NCBI RefSeq assembly: GCF_013449685.1
Contig: NZ_JACDSF010000057.1
Coordinates: forward strand, 40,604 to 104,603
Length of the DNA stretch: 64,000 nucleotides
DNA from: Pectobacterium brasiliense
GTDB taxonomy: Bacteria; Pseudomonadota; Gammaproteobacteria; Enterobacterales; Enterobacteriaceae
Reading direction: 5' to 3'
The translations under genes and the position numbers were made by a program. The first letter of the stretch is position 1. Each line of letters begins with the position of its first letter. Under the pieces are notes generated by a model. It ran no database searches, had not been told where the DNA came from, and saw nothing but the letters and a program-made list of their open reading frames with translations. Below, piece by piece: positions 54,376-64,000 of this stretch.

Positions 54376-56553
54376 ATGTCAGCGTTTTCTGAGGCGATTA
54401 ATTTACTTATTTCCGGGCACTATGCTGACCCGTTTTCGCTGTTAGGTATGCATCATTCTTCTAAAGGCCTTGAGGTTCGGGCACTACTGCCGGATGCGCA
54501 GGCAGTCTGGGTTGTGGATGCCAGCAATCGGCGAAAACTCGTCGAGCTGGAACGTATAGACGAACGCGGTTTTTTTTGTGGTGTAGTGCCGCGCCGGAAA
54601 AACGCCTTTCGTTACCAATTAGCGGTGACTTGGGGTGAAGAAACCTGGGTCATTGAAGATCCTTACCGTTTTGGCCCGCTGTTGCAGGATATGGACATTT
54701 GGCTTTTGGCTGAAGGTACCCACCTGCGACCTTACGAACGGCTAGGCGCACATCTGGAAACGCTGGACGGTGTTGAAGGCACGCGCTTCGCGGTCTGGGC
54801 ACCGAATGCCCAGCGTGTTTCTGTGGTGGGGCAGTTCAACTTCTGGGATGGCCGACGTCACCCGATGCGGCTGCGACAGGAAAACGGTATTTGGGAACTG
54901 TTTCTGCCCGATGTGGAAGCGGGGCAGCTCTACAAATATGAAATGATCGACAGCCACGGCAACGTCAGGCTGAAGGCCGATCCGTATGCGTTCGAAGCGC
55001 AGATGCGCCCGGATACCGCCTCGCTGATTACACCGCTGCCTGAGAAAGTCCCGACCAGCGACGCCCGGCGTGAGGCGAACGGTCTGCGTTCACCGATCTC
55101 CATTTATGAAGTTCACCTTGGTTCCTGGCGGCGGCATACGGATAACAATTTCTGGCTGAGCTATGAAGAACTGGCGAATCAGCTGATTGATTATGTGCAG
55201 TACATGGGCTTCACGCACGTGGAGCTGATGCCGATTAACGAACACCCGTTCGATGGTAGCTGGGGCTATCAACCGCTGGGGCTGTATGCGCCCACGCGCC
55301 GTTTCGGTACCGCATCCGAGTTCAGAGCCTTTGTTGATGCGCTTCATGGGGCGGGTATCAACGTCCTGCTGGACTGGGTGCCGGGGCATTTTCCCAGCGA
55401 TGAATACGGTCTGGCGCAGTTTGACGGCACCGCGCTGTATGAATACGCCGATCCGCGCGAAGGCTATCATCAGGACTGGAACACGCTGATTTATAACTAT
55501 GGTCGCCATGAGGTGCGTAACTATCTGGCGGGCAATGCGCTGTTCTGGATGGAGCGCTATGGCATCGACGGCCTGCGGGTCGACGCCGTGGCTTCTATGA
55601 TTTACCGCGACTACAGCCGCAGTGAAGGCGAGTGGGTACCGAACCATTACGGCGGTAAAGAGAACCTCGAAGCGATTGCGTTTCTACGTTACACCAACCA
55701 CATGCTGGGTCATGCCGCGCCTGCGGCGATCACGCTGGCCGAAGAGTCCACCGATTATCCGGGCGTCACGCTGCCGCCGGACTGCAACGGGTTAGGGTTT
55801 CACTACAAGTGGAATATGGGCTGGATGCACGACACGCTGGCCTATATGCAGCACGATCCGGTTCACCGCAAATACCATCATGATTTACTGACATTCGGCA
55901 TGTTGTACGCCTATAGCGAGAATTTCGTGCTGCCGCTGTCTCACGATGAAGTGGTGCATGGTAAGCGCTCGCTGCTGGATCGCATGCCTGGTGATGTCTG
56001 GCAAAAATTTGCCAACTTACGCGCCTATTACGGCTTTATGTGGGCGTATCCCGGCAAGAAGCTGCTATTTATGGGCAGCGAGTTTGCGCAAGGGCGTGAG
56101 TGGAATCACGACGCCAGTCTGGACTGGCATCTGCTGGATGAGCCGGAAGGCTGGCACCGCGGCGTGCAAACACTGGTACGCGATCTCAACCACTGCTATC
56201 GCCAGCAGCCGCCGCTGTATCAGTTGGATTTCCAGCCGCAGGGCTTTGAATGGCTGGTGGTGGATGATCGGGAAAACTCCGTCTTTGCCTTTGTCCGGCG
56301 CGATGAGCAAGGTAACGAAGTGCTAGTGGTCAGCAACTTCACGCCGGTTCCGCGCTATGGATACCGTATCGGCATTAACCAGCCTGGCGGCTGGCGAGAA
56401 GTGCTCAACACGGATTCGGTTCACTACAACGGTAGCGATACGGGCAATGTCGGGACGATTTACAGCGATGAGCACGCTAGCCATCAGCGCCAGCATTCTC
56501 TGGTTCTGACCATTCCGCCACTTGCCACGCTATATCTGGTGAAGGAGGCGTAA
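54376..56553 (+). CDS. glgB: 1,4-alpha-glucan branching enzyme
   Basis: GlgB forms the alpha-1,6 branches of glycogen. The 725-residue enzyme has an N-terminal region and CBM48 domain ([20 protein letters not shown]), a GH13 catalytic barrel with nucleophile Asp403 in [10 protein letters not shown] and acid/base Glu456 in [19 protein letters not shown] as the fourth region, and a C-terminal beta domain. ATGs at 54352 and 54367 are in frame. ATG 54376 has AGAGG at 9-nt spacing and the usual length. It heads glgBXCAP and abuts glgX with no gap. Confidence 0.96.
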   Translation: MSAFSEAINLLISGHYADPFSLLGMHHSSKGLEVRALLPDAQAVWVVDASNRRKLVELERIDERGFFCGVVPRRKNAFRYQLAVTWGEETWVIEDPYRFGPLLQDMDIWLLAEGTHLRPYERLGAHLETLDGVEGTRFAVWAPNAQRVSVVGQFNFWDGRRHPMRLRQENGIWELFLPDVEAGQLYKYEMIDSHGNVRLKADPYAFEAQMRPDTASLITPLPEKVPTSDARREANGLRSPISIYEVHLGSWRRHTDNNFWLSYEELANQLIDYVQYMGFTHVELMPINEHPFDGSWGYQPLGLYAPTRRFGTASEFRAFVDALHGAGINVLLDWVPGHFPSDEYGLAQFDGTALYEYADPREGYHQDWNTLIYNYGRHEVRNYLAGNALFWMERYGIDGLRVDAVASMIYRDYSRSEGEWVPNHYGGKENLEAIAFLRYTNHMLGHAAPAAITLAEESTDYPGVTLPPDCNGLGFHYKWNMGWMHDTLAYMQHDPVHRKYHHDLLTFGMLYAYSENFVLPLSHDEVVHGKRSLLDRMPGDVWQKFANLRAYYGFMWAYPGKKLLFMGSEFAQGREWNHDASLDWHLLDEPEGWHRGVQTLVRDLNHCYRQQPPLYQLDFQPQGFEWLVVDDRENSVFAFVRRDEQGNEVLVVSNFTPVPRYGYRIGINQPGGWREVLNTDSVHYNGSDTGNVGTIYSDEHASHQRQHSLVLTIPPLATLYLVKEA

Positions 56554-58530
<1,977 letters not shown>

Positions 58531-58565
58531 GCGCAAGCCATTAAAAGAATAATCAGGAGATAGCC

Positions 58566-59843
58566 ATGGTAAATAACGACAAGCATGACCCTCTGATGTT
58601 GGCAAGACAGCTCCCTTTAAAATCCGTGGCATTAATTTTGGCCGGAGGCCGTGGAACGCGACTGAAAGGGCTGACGGCATTACGTGCCAAACCCGCCGTT
58701 CACTTTGGCGGCAAATTTCGCATTATTGATTTCGCGCTCTCTAACTGCCTGAATTCCGGCATCCGGCGTATTGGCGTGATTACGCAATATCAGTCGCATA
58801 CGCTGGTGCAGCATATTCAACGCGGTTGGTCATTTCTGAATGCGGAAATGAACGAATTTGTGGATTTGCTTCCTGCGCAGCAGCGCCATTCGACCGATCA
58901 CTGGTATCGGGGAACGGCAGATGCGGTGTGTCAGAATCTCGACATCATTCGACGCTATCGTGCGGAGTATGTGGTGATCCTCGCGGGCGATCACATCTAC
59001 AAGATGGACTACTCACGTATGCTCATCGATCACGTGGAGAAGGGGGCGGAATGTACCGTCGCCTGTCTGCCCGTACCGATCGAAGAAGCCAGTGCCTTTG
59101 GCGTCATGAGCGTGGACAAACAGCATCGCATTCTCGATTTTACCGAAAAACCGGATAACCCGACGCCGATGCCAGATAACCCAGACATGGCGCTCGCGAG
59201 CATGGGGATCTATGTTTTTAATGCCGACTATCTTTATCAATTACTGGAAGCAGACCGTAACGCACCGGACTCTAATCACGATTTTGGGCAGGATCTGATC
59301 CCGAAGATCGTCTCGCAGCGTCTGGCCTGGGCTCACCCTTTCAACTTGTCCTGCGTCACGTCGGGTGAAGATGAACATCAGTATTGGCGGGATGTCGGCA
59401 CGCTGGAAGCCTACTGGCGCGCCAATCTCGATTTGGCGTCCGTCACGCCGGAACTGGATGTGTACGATCGGCATTGGCCAATTCGTTCCGCGATTGAATC
59501 GCTGCCGCCCGCCAAGTTTGTTCAGGATCGTTCCGGCAGTCACGGCATGACGATGAACTCGCTGGTATCTGGGGGCTGCATCGTCTCGGGCTCTGTTGTC
59601 ACGCATTCGGTGTTGTTCCCACGCGTGCGGGTGAATTCGTTTTGCAGTATCGATTCGACGGTGATCCTGCCAGATGTCAACGTGGGGCGCTCCTGCCGTT
59701 TACGCCGTTGTGTGATCGATCGTGCCTGCCACTTGCCCGAAGGCATGGTGATTGGTGAAAACGCGGAAGAGGATAGTCGCCGTTTTTACCGTTCGGAAGA
59801 GGGGATCGTGCTGGTCACGCGATCAATGTTGGAAAAGCTGTAA
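58566..59843 (+). CDS. glgC: glucose-1-phosphate adenylyltransferase
   Basis: GlgC makes ADP-glucose, the committed and regulated step of glycogen synthesis, activated by fructose-1,6-bisphosphate and inhibited by AMP in enterics. The 425-residue protein has the nucleotidyl motif [33 protein letters not shown] and the substrate motif [15 protein letters not shown], then a left-handed beta-helix domain at the C-terminus ([19 protein letters not shown]). The E. coli enzyme has 431 residues. It is third in the operon, 35 bp after glgX. Confidence 0.96.
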   Translation: MVNNDKHDPLMLARQLPLKSVALILAGGRGTRLKGLTALRAKPAVHFGGKFRIIDFALSNCLNSGIRRIGVITQYQSHTLVQHIQRGWSFLNAEMNEFVDLLPAQQRHSTDHWYRGTADAVCQNLDIIRRYRAEYVVILAGDHIYKMDYSRMLIDHVEKGAECTVACLPVPIEEASAFGVMSVDKQHRILDFTEKPDNPTPMPDNPDMALASMGIYVFNADYLYQLLEADRNAPDSNHDFGQDLIPKIVSQRLAWAHPFNLSCVTSGEDEHQYWRDVGTLEAYWRANLDLASVTPELDVYDRHWPIRSAIESLPPAKFVQDRSGSHGMTMNSLVSGGCIVSGSVVTHSVLFPRVRVNSFCSIDSTVILPDVNVGRSCRLRRCVIDRACHLPEGMVIGENAEEDSRRFYRSEEGIVLVTRSMLEKL

Positions 59844-59871
59844 ACACCATCGGAACGAGACGGGAGTAATA

Positions 59872-61311
59872 ATGCGGGTCTTACATGTTTGTTCGGAGAT
59901 TTTTCCACTATTGAAAACCGGTGGACTGGCGGATGTGGTTGGTGCGTTGCCCAGCGCGCAGATTGCGGCGGGGATGGATGCCCGTGTCATCCTGCCTGCC
60001 TTCCCCGATCTGAAAAAAGGCATCGCCAACCTACAGGTCGTGCGCGAGCTGGATACCTTCGCGGGACACGTCACGCTGCTGTTCGGCCATTTTAACGGTG
60101 TCGGTATTTATTTGATTGATGTGCCTGAGCTGTATGAACGCGCGGGCAGCCCTTATCACGACCCGGCACTTTATGCGTATGCCGACAACTACCTGCGGTT
60201 TGCGTTGCTGGGGTGGATGGGATGTGAAATGGCATGCGGGCTGGATCGCTACTGGCTGCCTGATGTTGTGCATGCCCATGACTGGCACGCGGGGCTGACC
60301 TGCGCTTATTTAGCGGCACGCAACCGTCCGGCGAAATCGGTCTTTACCGTTCACAATCTGGCCTATCAGGGACTGTTCGATGCCCGGCATATGCCGAATC
60401 TCCACCTGCCGAGTGAGTTCTTTCAGGTGTCTGGGCTGGAGTTTTACGGCCAGATTTCTTATCTCAAGGCAGGGCTGTACTACGCTGACCATATTACGAC
60501 CGTCAGCCCAACCTACGCGCACGAGATTACGCTGCCGGCTTATGGCTACGGCATGGAAGGTTTGCTGAAAACGCGCGAAGAAGAAGGACGGCTATCCGGC
60601 ATCCTCAATGGCGTAGACGAAACGATTTGGAATCCGGCGCACGATCCTTTACTCACCAGCCACTACAGCCGTGAGACGTTAGCAAATAAAGCTGAAAACA
60701 AACGGCGTTTGCAAACGGCGATGGGGCTGAAGGTGGATGAAAAGGCGCCCATTTTCGCCATCGTTAGCCGCCTGACTAGTCAGAAAGGGCTCGATATCGC
60801 GTTAAGCATCGTACCGGATCTGCTGGAGCAAGGTGGTCAATTGGTGGTGCTGGGCGCAGGGGATGCGGATTTACAGGAAGGCTTTTTGGCAGCGGCGGCA
60901 GAATATAACGGCCAGGTTGGCGTACAAATTGGCTATCACGAGGCCTTCTCGCACCGCATTATTGGCGGGGCGGATGTCATCATGGTGCCGAGCCGGTTTG
61001 AACCGTGCGGGTTAACGCAACTCTATGGTCTGAAATATGGCACGTTGCCGCTGGTGCGCCGAACCGGCGGGCTGGCGGATACGGTATCGGACTGTTCGCT
61101 GGAGAATCTGGCGGATGGGCTGGCAAGTGGGTTCGTCTTTAACGATTGCAGTGTGGGATCGCTATCCCGCGCGATTCGTCGTGTGTTTGTGTTGTGGTCC
61201 CGACCCACGCTATGGCGCTATGTGCAGCGTCAGGCGATGGCGATGGATTTTGGTTGGCAGGTTGCTGCTCAGGCTTATGGTGCGCTCTATCAACGCTTGT
61301 ATACCCACTAG
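59872..61311 (+). CDS. glgA: glycogen synthase
   Basis: GlgA is a GT5 glucosyltransferase that extends alpha-1,4 chains from ADP-glucose. The 479-residue protein has the N-terminal KTGGLADV motif (residues 15-22), the HAHDWHAGL segment, and the C-terminal [31 protein letters not shown] region that binds ADP-glucose. A longer frame opens inside glgC at 59752. ATG 59872 ([18 protein letters not shown]) is the family start and follows GGGAGTAA. It is 28 bp after glgC. Confidence 0.96.
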   Translation: MRVLHVCSEIFPLLKTGGLADVVGALPSAQIAAGMDARVILPAFPDLKKGIANLQVVRELDTFAGHVTLLFGHFNGVGIYLIDVPELYERAGSPYHDPALYAYADNYLRFALLGWMGCEMACGLDRYWLPDVVHAHDWHAGLTCAYLAARNRPAKSVFTVHNLAYQGLFDARHMPNLHLPSEFFQVSGLEFYGQISYLKAGLYYADHITTVSPTYAHEITLPAYGYGMEGLLKTREEEGRLSGILNGVDETIWNPAHDPLLTSHYSRETLANKAENKRRLQTAMGLKVDEKAPIFAIVSRLTSQKGLDIALSIVPDLLEQGGQLVVLGAGDADLQEGFLAAAAEYNGQVGVQIGYHEAFSHRIIGGADVIMVPSRFEPCGLTQLYGLKYGTLPLVRRTGGLADTVSDCSLENLADGLASGFVFNDCSVGSLSRAIRRVFVLWSRPTLWRYVQRQAMAMDFGWQVAAQAYGALYQRLYTH

Positions 61312-61386
61312 TTTTCCCGCTGCGCGTCATCCTCGTGCAATCTGAAAACGACAGGGTAGGGTAACACTCACTTGGGAATGAATATT

Positions 61387-63834
61387 ATGAACTCGCCGTT
61401 TATCTATACTTCACCAACGCTCAGTGTGGAAGCGCTGAAACACTCTATTGCTTACAAGCTCATGTTTAGCGTGGGGAAAGATCCCTCTATTGCGAATAAA
61501 CATGACTGGCTGAACGCCACGCTGCTGGCCGTGCGTGACCGGATGGTAGAACGCTGGCTGCGCTCGAATCGGGCACAGCTTTCGCAGGATGTGCGACAGG
61601 TCTATTACCTGTCGATGGAATTTTTGCTGGGGCGGACGTTGTCGAACGCGCTGCTGGCGATGGGACTGTATGACGATCTGAAGGCCGCGCTGGATGGCAT
61701 GGGGCTGGAACTAGACGATCTGCTACAGGAAGAAAACGATCCCGGCTTAGGGAACGGTGGCTTGGGACGTCTGGCTGCCTGTTTTCTGGATTCACTGGCG
61801 ACGATGGCGCTGCCGGGTCGCGGCTACGGTATTCGCTACGAATACGGGATGTTCAAACAGAATATTGTTAACGGCAGGCAGGCGGAATCGCCGGACTACT
61901 GGCTGGAATATGGTAATGCGTGGGAGTTCCCGCGCCACAGCACGCGCTATAAAGTGCGCTTCGGCGGCCGAATCCAGCAGGAAGGCAGCAAAATGCGCTG
62001 GCTGGAAACGGAAGAAGTTATCGCGTGTGCCTACGACCAAATCATTCCCGGTTTTGATACCGATGCCACCAATACACTGCGTCTCTGGGGCGCGCAGGCT
62101 AGTAACGAAATCAATCTGGGTAAATTCAATCAGGGCGACTATTTTGCGGCGGTGGAAGATAAAAACCACTCGGAAAACGTGTCGCGCGTGCTGTATCCCG
62201 ATGATTCCACCTATTCAGGCCGCGAGCTGCGTTTGCGTCAGGAGTACTTCCTGGTTTCCGCGACAGTGCAGGACATTCTCAGTCGGCATTGGATGATGCA
62301 TAAAACCTATGCCAATCTGGCGGAAAAATTTGCCATTCACTTGAACGATACGCACCCAGTGCTGGCCATCCCTGAGCTGATGCGTTTGCTGATCGATGAG
62401 CATAAATTCAAATGGATAGAGGCGTGGACCGTGGTGAGGAAAGTGTTCTCCTACACCAACCACACGCTGATGCAGGAAGCGCTGGAAACTTGGCCGGTTG
62501 ATATGCTCGGTAAAATCCTGCCGCGCCATTTGCAATTGATTTTTGAAATTAACGAACATTTTCTGGAGTACGTCCAGAAAGAAGCACCTGATGACAACGA
62601 GCTGTTGGCGCGGGTTTCCATCATTGATGAAAACAACGGGCGTAAAGTTCGTATGGCGTGGCTGGCTGTGGTCGCCAGCCATAAGGTCAATGGGGTATCG
62701 GAGCTGCATTCGGATCTGATGGTGCAGTCTCTGTTTGCTGATTTCGCCCGTCTCTTCCCTAATCGATTCTGCAATAAAACCAATGGCGTAACACCACGTC
62801 GTTGGTTGGGATTGGCAAACCCAGGACTGTCCAAACTGCTGGACGACACCATAGGTCACAACTGGCGCACCGATCTGAGTCAGTTGAGCGAATTGAAACA
62901 GCACATCGATTATCCGGCGTTTGTGCAGAAAATTCGTAAGGTGAAGCTGAATAACAAGGTGCGTTTAGCGACCTACATGGCGGAAACGCTGAATATTGTG
63001 GTTAACCCGGAATCGCTGTTTGATGTGCAGATTAAGCGTATTCACGAATACAAGCGGCAACTGCTGAATGTGTTGCACGTCATCACACTCTATAACCGTA
63101 TTAAGGATGACCCTGAGGTCGAACGTGTGCCGCGTGTTGTCATTTTTGCGGGTAAAGCCGCATCCGCCTATTACATGGCGAAACACATTATTAACTTGAT
63201 CAACGACGTCGCGAAGGTGATCAATAACGATCTTACCTTGCACGATCGACTGAAAGTGGTCTTCATCCCGAACTACAGCGTGAGTTTGGCACAGATGATC
63301 ATCCCAGCGGCGGATCTCTCTGAACAGATCTCGCTGGCGGGGACGGAAGCCTCCGGAACCAGCAATATGAAGTTTGCCCTGAATGGTGCGCTGACGATCG
63401 GTACGCTGGATGGGGCGAATGTCGAAATGCTGGAACATATTGGCGAAGAGAATATGTTCATCTTCGGCAACACGGCCGATCAGGTTGAAGCGCTGCGTCA
63501 GAACGGCTACAACCCACGACAATATTACGATCAGGACGAAGAACTGCACCGCGTGCTGACACAAATCACCACGGGCGTCTTTAGCCCTGATGATAGCCGA
63601 CGCTACAGCGATTTGTTTGATTCACTGGTGAATTTTGGCGATTACTACCAGCTACTGGCAGACTATCGCAGCTATGTGGATACGCAGGATCGGGTAGATG
63701 AGCTGTACGAGAAAAAGGACGAATGGGCGCGCTGTGCCGTCCAGAATATTGCCAATATGGGCTATTTCTCGTCCGACCGCACCATCGGCGAATATGCAGA
63801 AGATATCTGGAATATCAAACCGATACGGTTGTGA
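61387..63834 (+). CDS. glgP: glycogen phosphorylase
   Basis: GlgP releases glucose-1-phosphate from glycogen chain ends, using PLP. The 815-residue protein, the same length as in E. coli, has the [14 protein letters not shown] motif with PLP-binding Lys662, the N-terminal [15 protein letters not shown], and the [13 protein letters not shown] segment [16 protein letters not shown] 61372 and ATG 61378 are alternative starts; ATG 61387 ([18 protein letters not shown]) fits best. It is the last gene of glgBXCAP and is followed by a terminator. Confidence 0.96.
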   Translation: MNSPFIYTSPTLSVEALKHSIAYKLMFSVGKDPSIANKHDWLNATLLAVRDRMVERWLRSNRAQLSQDVRQVYYLSMEFLLGRTLSNALLAMGLYDDLKAALDGMGLELDDLLQEENDPGLGNGGLGRLAACFLDSLATMALPGRGYGIRYEYGMFKQNIVNGRQAESPDYWLEYGNAWEFPRHSTRYKVRFGGRIQQEGSKMRWLETEEVIACAYDQIIPGFDTDATNTLRLWGAQASNEINLGKFNQGDYFAAVEDKNHSENVSRVLYPDDSTYSGRELRLRQEYFLVSATVQDILSRHWMMHKTYANLAEKFAIHLNDTHPVLAIPELMRLLIDEHKFKWIEAWTVVRKVFSYTNHTLMQEALETWPVDMLGKILPRHLQLIFEINEHFLEYVQKEAPDDNELLARVSIIDENNGRKVRMAWLAVVASHKVNGVSELHSDLMVQSLFADFARLFPNRFCNKTNGVTPRRWLGLANPGLSKLLDDTIGHNWRTDLSQLSELKQHIDYPAFVQKIRKVKLNNKVRLATYMAETLNIVVNPESLFDVQIKRIHEYKRQLLNVLHVITLYNRIKDDPEVERVPRVVIFAGKAASAYYMAKHIINLINDVAKVINNDLTLHDRLKVVFIPNYSVSLAQMIIPAADLSEQISLAGTEASGTSNMKFALNGALTIGTLDGANVEMLEHIGEENMFIFGNTADQVEALRQNGYNPRQYYDQDEELHRVLTQITTGVFSPDDSRRYSDLFDSLVNFGDYYQLLADYRSYVDTQDRVDELYEKKDEWARCAVQNIANMGYFSSDRTIGEYAEDIWNIKPIRL

Positions 63835-63877
63835 TGAGAGAAGGGCTTCCCTCTTATGACTCATTTTTAAAAAGACA

Positions 63878-63902
63878 ACAGGCGTTCAATGAACGCCTGT
63901 TT
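63878..63902 (+). terminator. terminator of the glg operon
   Basis: A perfect 10-bp stem ACAGGCGTTC / GAACGCCTGT closes an AAT loop and is followed by only two T, 43 bp after the glgP stop. The remaining bases to 64000 show no gene. Confidence 0.7.
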
Positions 63903-64000
63903 ACTAAGGCAAGAGGAGAACGGTGATATTTAGGCTATATCAGCCTATATGTAAACTTCCCCCGCCAATTAACACACCACCACAGCTCACTGCATCACCC

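Overview
This window is chromosomal DNA of an enterobacterium, most likely Pectobacterium or a close relative in the Pectobacteriaceae. Gene order follows the E. coli core in three blocks, but the joins between blocks and the accessory insertions differ from E. coli. Codon use and GC content look uniform. I saw no prophage, insertion sequence or CRISPR array.

Block 1 (1-7764) holds the distal part of the enterobacterial common antigen (ECA) operon: rffG (cut by the window edge), wecD, wecE, wzxE, wecF, wzyE, wecG, with 4-bp overlaps or very short gaps. A tRNA cluster Arg(CCG)-His(GTG)-Leu(CAG)-Pro(TGG) and a terminator follow. The yifK gene that separates wecG from these tRNAs in E. coli is absent. 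Next come accessory genes (7847-14942): a periplasmic histidine acid phosphatase and a six-gene operon encoding a fumarase/aspartase-superfamily lyase, a GNAT acetyltransferase, an amino-acid ABC transporter (binding lipoprotein, permease, ATPase) and an M20 deacylase. By family content this operon is best read as a system for importing and breaking down S-(2-succino)cysteine or a related thiol adduct. A hairpin appears to cover the ribosome-binding site of its permease gene.

Block 2 (15035-39580) starts with the small RNA gene glmZ, preceded by a sigma-54 promoter and three GlrR-type boxes. It continues with hemCDXY (minus strand), the divergent cyaA with its conserved CRP site and TTG start, cyaY, yifL, dapF-yigA-xerC-yigB, uvrD with a LexA box, corA with a structured leader and a possible leader peptide, abrB, rarD, yigI, pldA, recQ, rhtC, rhtB, pldB and yigL.

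Block 3 (39598-64000) begins with divergent glpT and glpABC, sharing a region with CRP and GlpR sites; glpQ is missing. The small RNA gene ryhB with a Fur box lies behind glpC. Then come the gluconate genes yhhW, gntR, gntK and a GntP-family permease with paired GntR operators and a CRP site, followed by a large palindromic intergenic repeat, yhgN and asd. A btsS (yehU) sensor kinase gene without an adjacent btsR sits between asd and glgB. The block ends with the complete glycogen operon glgBXCAP and its terminator.

The most notable points are the thiol-adduct operon with its RBS hairpin, the inferred control regions of glmZ and ryhB, the corA leader, two strongly folded intergenic elements (45441-45494 and 49882-50090), and the orphan btsS gene. 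Gene assignments rest on recognised motifs, lengths, overlaps and gene order; no database search was run.
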